Shown: positions 60,463 to 64,000 of the stretch, one piece after another
How positions within the stretch are numbered: the stretch's first letter is position 1
Layout: each line of letters begins with the position of its first letter
Assembly (NCBI GenBank): GCA_003118195.1
Contig: BEXV01000082.1
Span: forward strand, 631,947 to 695,946
Length of the DNA: 64,000 bases
Direction: 5' to 3'
Source of the DNA: Hemicentrotus pulcherrimus
Lineage: Eukaryota > Echinodermata > Echinoidea > Camarodonta > Strongylocentrotidae
Translations under genes and position numbers: made by a program
The notes under the pieces: generated by a model
Seen by the model: only the letters and a program-made list of their open reading frames with translations
Told to the model about the DNA's origin: nothing
Databases searched by the model: none

Positions 60463-60966
60463 TTAAAGGGAAAGTCCACCCTGAACTTAAGTTGTTTTTA
60501 ATAAAAGCAGAACAGTGAGAGAAACATATCAGTGAAGGTTTGACGAAAATCCGACAAAGGATACAAAAGTTATGAATTTTTAAAGTTTTAATTTTGTGAC
60601 GTCACTTGCGATATGCTCTTCAATATGTTGTGTACTGTAATTTCCATAAATTGCCCCCTTTTCATGGTTCTTGATGAAGGAATGGATCTATTTCATAAAG
60701 GTGTGTATAAAAGCATGTGTCTGATAATATATCGAATGCACAGGTAAAATAATAATTATTTTTCTGAGAAAATGGCAATTTATGGAATTTACAGTACACA
60801 ACGTATAGGAGAGCAGCTCGCATGTGACGTCACAACATTAAAACTTTAAAAATTCATAACTTTTGTATCCTTTGTCGGATTTTCGTCAAACCTTCACTGA
60901 TATGTTTCTCTCACTGTTCTGCTTTTATTAAAAACAACTTAAGTTCAGGGTGGACTTTCCCTTTAA
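60463..60966. mobile_element. TTAA-flanked foldback element with 193-bp arms
   Basis: TTAA at 60463-60466 and 60963-60966. The left arm 60463-60655 is the near-perfect reverse complement of 60774-60966, with a 118-bp loop. It starts AGGGAAAGTCCACCCTGAAC. Both arms carry GTGACGTCAC and AAATTCATAACTTTTGTATC or its complement. The high arm identity suggests recent insertion or ongoing arm correction. Such elements are abundant in sea urchins (family knowledge). No ORF of note; a transcript would fold into one long hairpin. Confidence 0.9.
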
Positions 60967-61059
60967 TTCAGAAACACCAAATGAAAATAACAAAGTTTTC
61001 TTTTTGATACTTGTTAGCACCACCTTGAATAATAGGGTAGTATGTTCTCTACTACTCGT

Positions 61060-61225
61060 CTTTTATTTCTCTCTTTCACCCTCCTTTTTTACTTTTCAGT
61101 CTCCGTGTATCTGTGTCTCTCCACCCTCCCTATCTCTCTACCCCCTCACTCCCCCTTCCTACCCTATCACCCTCTTCATCCCCTCTCTCCCTCTTCCTCC
61201 CCCTCTCTCATCCCCTCTCTTGTTG
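61060..61225. repeat. pyrimidine-rich tract
   Basis: C/T-dominated plus strand with CCCTCTCTCC-type repeats; the ORFs over it are artefacts. Confidence 0.85.
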
Positions 61226-61229
61226 AAAC

Positions 61230-64000
61230 TTTGACAGTGCTTTAGGGAAAGAAAAAAATAATAGAAAAAGAAGTCTCATGATGGTGATACATGTATTTCC
61301 ATATGATATTCAAACATTGGTAGTTTAGTTCACGCTAGTAAAATGATAATTATAATTCTGCTAGATTAATCTGCTATTGATCGTTATAACCCCTGGTTAC
61401 TATCTATGTCAAGACCTACATCCAGGGTTGCCTACCAAAACACCTGTCACCTTACTCATGGGACCATCACATCTGCTCTCTACTACTACACTTCTAATAA
61501 AATGACTGTTGGTAATGAAAAACTGATCCATCAATAGTGTTCTTTCTACTCCAGTTTGACATTATTATTAAATTTCTTAATGGATTTAGTTGGCTGGAGA
61601 TATGGGAAAGGACATAAAGTCTGCTCTTGACCCATTTTGCAGTTCTGTTATAATATGTGGGTCAACGGTCCAGCCCTCTATTCCATATTAATAGTCAAAT
61701 TTCAGAATTACTTTGGAATCCTAAAAATGGTTTGATATCCTTTACATCGATTAAATATTGTTTCTTTTGAAGGGAAGCATTGAATATCCTTTGCACCCTC
61801 TTTAAGATATTATGTGGCAAATAAAAATTATGAATTTATTTTCCTCATACAAATTGCTTTGTTTCTGTGGGGTTTTTTATTAATAAATTGTGTCAAGTTT
61901 GTTTATTGGTTCTGTGAAGAGCCTATTTGTTTGGTATATTGTTAAGGAAGTGCATTTAGTTTGCAAGTAATCTGTTTTTCAATGAGCTTGTTACAGAGTT
62001 AAATGGTCAATGGTCAAAAAGTAATTTCATTGATCTCTTGAGTAAATAATGAATTTTAATTAATCTATATCTGACACAGATTAAAATATTGAAAGTTTTC
62101 TTTTTAATTAGAAAGATGGAGTTGAAAAGAAAACGTATTTTGATATTGTAACATGATTGGAATATAATTGTAGTCAAGCTAGGTGATTTTTAAATGTTTT
62201 AAATGAAAGGGAGGAAGTTTAGGTGAGAGAAAAAACATTTTTAAAGTCTATATCATTGAGATCATTGATAGTGGTGAGAAATAGAATTGATATACAGTAT
62301 ATCCAAACACCCTGAAGCAACTTCAATAAATCAATGGTTAGTCCCATGCTATAATGAAAGTCAATGGAAGAGTATTTGCTATAGTACAATTACAGTGAAC
62401 ATAAGGTACTTTCTCAGGACATGCCTTCCATTTTCATAGATTCTATCGAGTTATGGAAAGGAAATAGAGAAAAAATAACTTTTAATGAAATTATGCTTTG
62501 TTTATCAGTGGACAGGCAATCAGTAAAATGCAGTGTGAAATATGGTCCATATGTTTTGTGCTTTTATACCTTCAGCATAATTTAGTATATGCTATACATC
62601 ACATCACGTATAGATTTTCTCTTTTTTACTGCTTAAGTTCTGTGTCCATACTTTGAGCCCATTTTCCTTTCTGTCCATCTTATCTTTTTAAGAACCAATA
62701 CGTTGCTTATTGTCTTTCTCTTTGTTAAAACATCATATAAAGAAACATATGGTTCATTATATGGTTTTATTTTACATTGTTCTTTGTGCAACATTCAGAT
62801 TAGATAAAAGATTATTAATCATCAAACTGTTTCATGACTCTTGTAAAGCTATATAATGAGTCGTGGTACTCTGACATGGGGGAAGGGGGGGGGGAGTTGG
62901 TACTATTCCTCATTGTCATGGGCTAGAAGACTCCAACCTCTCCCAAAATAGATACTTAACCGTGCCCTTGGAAACAGCCATGGTCAAAGTTAAAAGAGTT
63001 TTACCCATCATGCATGGTCAGACATCTTAGTAATTTGAACTCGCAGGTTGTTCTCTCTTCTGATTCTAAATCCATAGATGATGAGATGAAGTTTATAAAC
63101 AAGCAAAGCACCTGCTTTCAATCTGACGCTCATCTCACCAGTCTTATTGACATCACCAATCAAATCAAACCTCAGATTTCCTGGCCTCTGCGGCTCATCT
63201 TCCCACCAAAGAAAATAAAGACATGAAATGAGAAAATAGTGATGACGATAGTTCTTGAGAGAAGGAGAAGACACCTGCTTTGGGGTCTCCAATGATGTAA
63301 AGAGACTTTCATTCTTTTTCTTCAAGTTTGGAGATGCAGAAAAGTAATTTGTCTGAAAGCTGTAATGCGATGACTTCAGCCGGGTTTCTTTCTTTTTTTA
63401 AGGGGAATATTTTAGCTCTTCATAGCTCAGCATTTATTCAATTTTATGTAGCATTTTGACCTAATTGATGAACAATTGAAATACAAACAAGACTTAGATA
63501 TTTCTATCTTCAATTTTCCACGGTGATAGATGTATGCAAACTAGAAACATTTATGTTTACCATTACTGTGCATTAACTCTGCTGTTTTAAATTGACCTGT
63601 TTTGCACCTGCGCCATGGGCTTGCATGCCTGCAAAAGCAGTTTGATCTTCTAGCATGCTTGTCATATGAAATATTTGATCAGCATGTTACATATAATGAA
63701 TGGTAGGTAATTGCTCATTTGGCGTATTTAAAATAAAGCAAATTAAGGTGGACTTTGTAAGATGTTATTAAGAAACAGAAAGTGACAATGGATATGAAAG
63801 AAACTCATGAAAGAGAACTAATGCAACAAAAATATTGTTTCCTCTGTCTTAAAAGACACCAAAAAAATAAAGGAAATGGTGCACCTGCGTTGCACTAAAA
63901 ACGACAAGATTTCGGTGCTATTGACGACTGTGTAGGCACTAGCTCTGACGGCACCTCCCGAGGGAGCCCTTTCCCTATTTTCCTGGGTGCACCTGTCCCA
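61230..64000. other. non-coding stretch to the window end
   Basis: Poly-G at about 62886-62893. The overlapping frames at 63008-63325 (both strands) lack splice support. The last about 120 bases are GC-richer, with GGTGCACCTG at about 63877 and 63986 and the hairpin-forming CTCCCGAGGGAG at 63955-63966. An element or exon may begin there and continue outside. Confidence 0.35.

Noticed and set aside
1..64000. CRISPR arrays, bacterial operons, rRNA genes
   Set aside because: No regularly spaced identical repeats with unique spacers, no Shine-Dalgarno-led gene strings and no rRNA-like sequence were seen; the sequence is eukaryotic in character.

Overview
The window looks like a stretch of animal genome, most likely an echinoderm and probably a sea urchin. 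It is AT-rich and intron-like throughout. It has long CT/GA microsatellites, tRNA-derived SINEs of the type common in marine deuterostomes, TTAA-flanked inverted-repeat elements, and only short, splice-bounded coding candidates. The assignment rests on repeat style and general family knowledge, not on a database match. There is no sign of a prokaryotic or organellar genome: no operons, long ORFs or rRNA, and no intact tRNA gene. The assembly contains two N gaps (15005-15236 and 40823-40861) and single Ns at 42642 and 46431.

Layout. 1-20 kb is non-coding. It carries a TTAA-flanked element (5.3-5.8 kb), two copies of a tiny hairpin repeat (6.8 and 10.7 kb), three tRNA-related SINEs or SINE remnants (7.8, 13.6-13.9 and 17.2-17.4 kb) and CT/GA tracts. 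19.95-20.72 kb is GC- and CpG-richer and lies just upstream of the most convincing coding exon (ATG 21233, splice donor after 21563). I read this as the 5' end of a plus-strand gene with a proline/serine-rich, probably nuclear product that I cannot name. 21.6-64 kb reads mostly as intron or intergenic sequence. It holds an LTR with primer-binding site (29.2-29.8 kb), four copies of one mariner-like MITE family (18.6, 32.9, 39.0, 58.8 kb), a third tiny hairpin, a 1-kb near-perfect palindrome made of two tail-to-tail LTRs (42.65-43.71 kb), a 193-bp-armed foldback element (60.5-61.0 kb), two smaller inverted-repeat elements (47.3 and 56.2 kb), and a C-rich block packed with CAGGTG E-boxes (48.5-48.9 kb).

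Possible further exons lie at 38018-38132, 45069-45259, 54266-54351, 55103-55228 and 56701-56739. Three of them (45069, 54266, 56701) have strong-looking acceptors and are open when entered in phase 1, the phase in which the 21.2-kb exon ends. Two of those three end in stop codons. This would fit alternative 3' ends of one long gene, but it could be chance, and no homology is recognised. The points most worth checking are the LTR palindrome (real rearrangement or assembly artefact), the exon set, the E-box cluster, the tiny-hairpin family, and a short RVxF-like motif near 55.2 kb.
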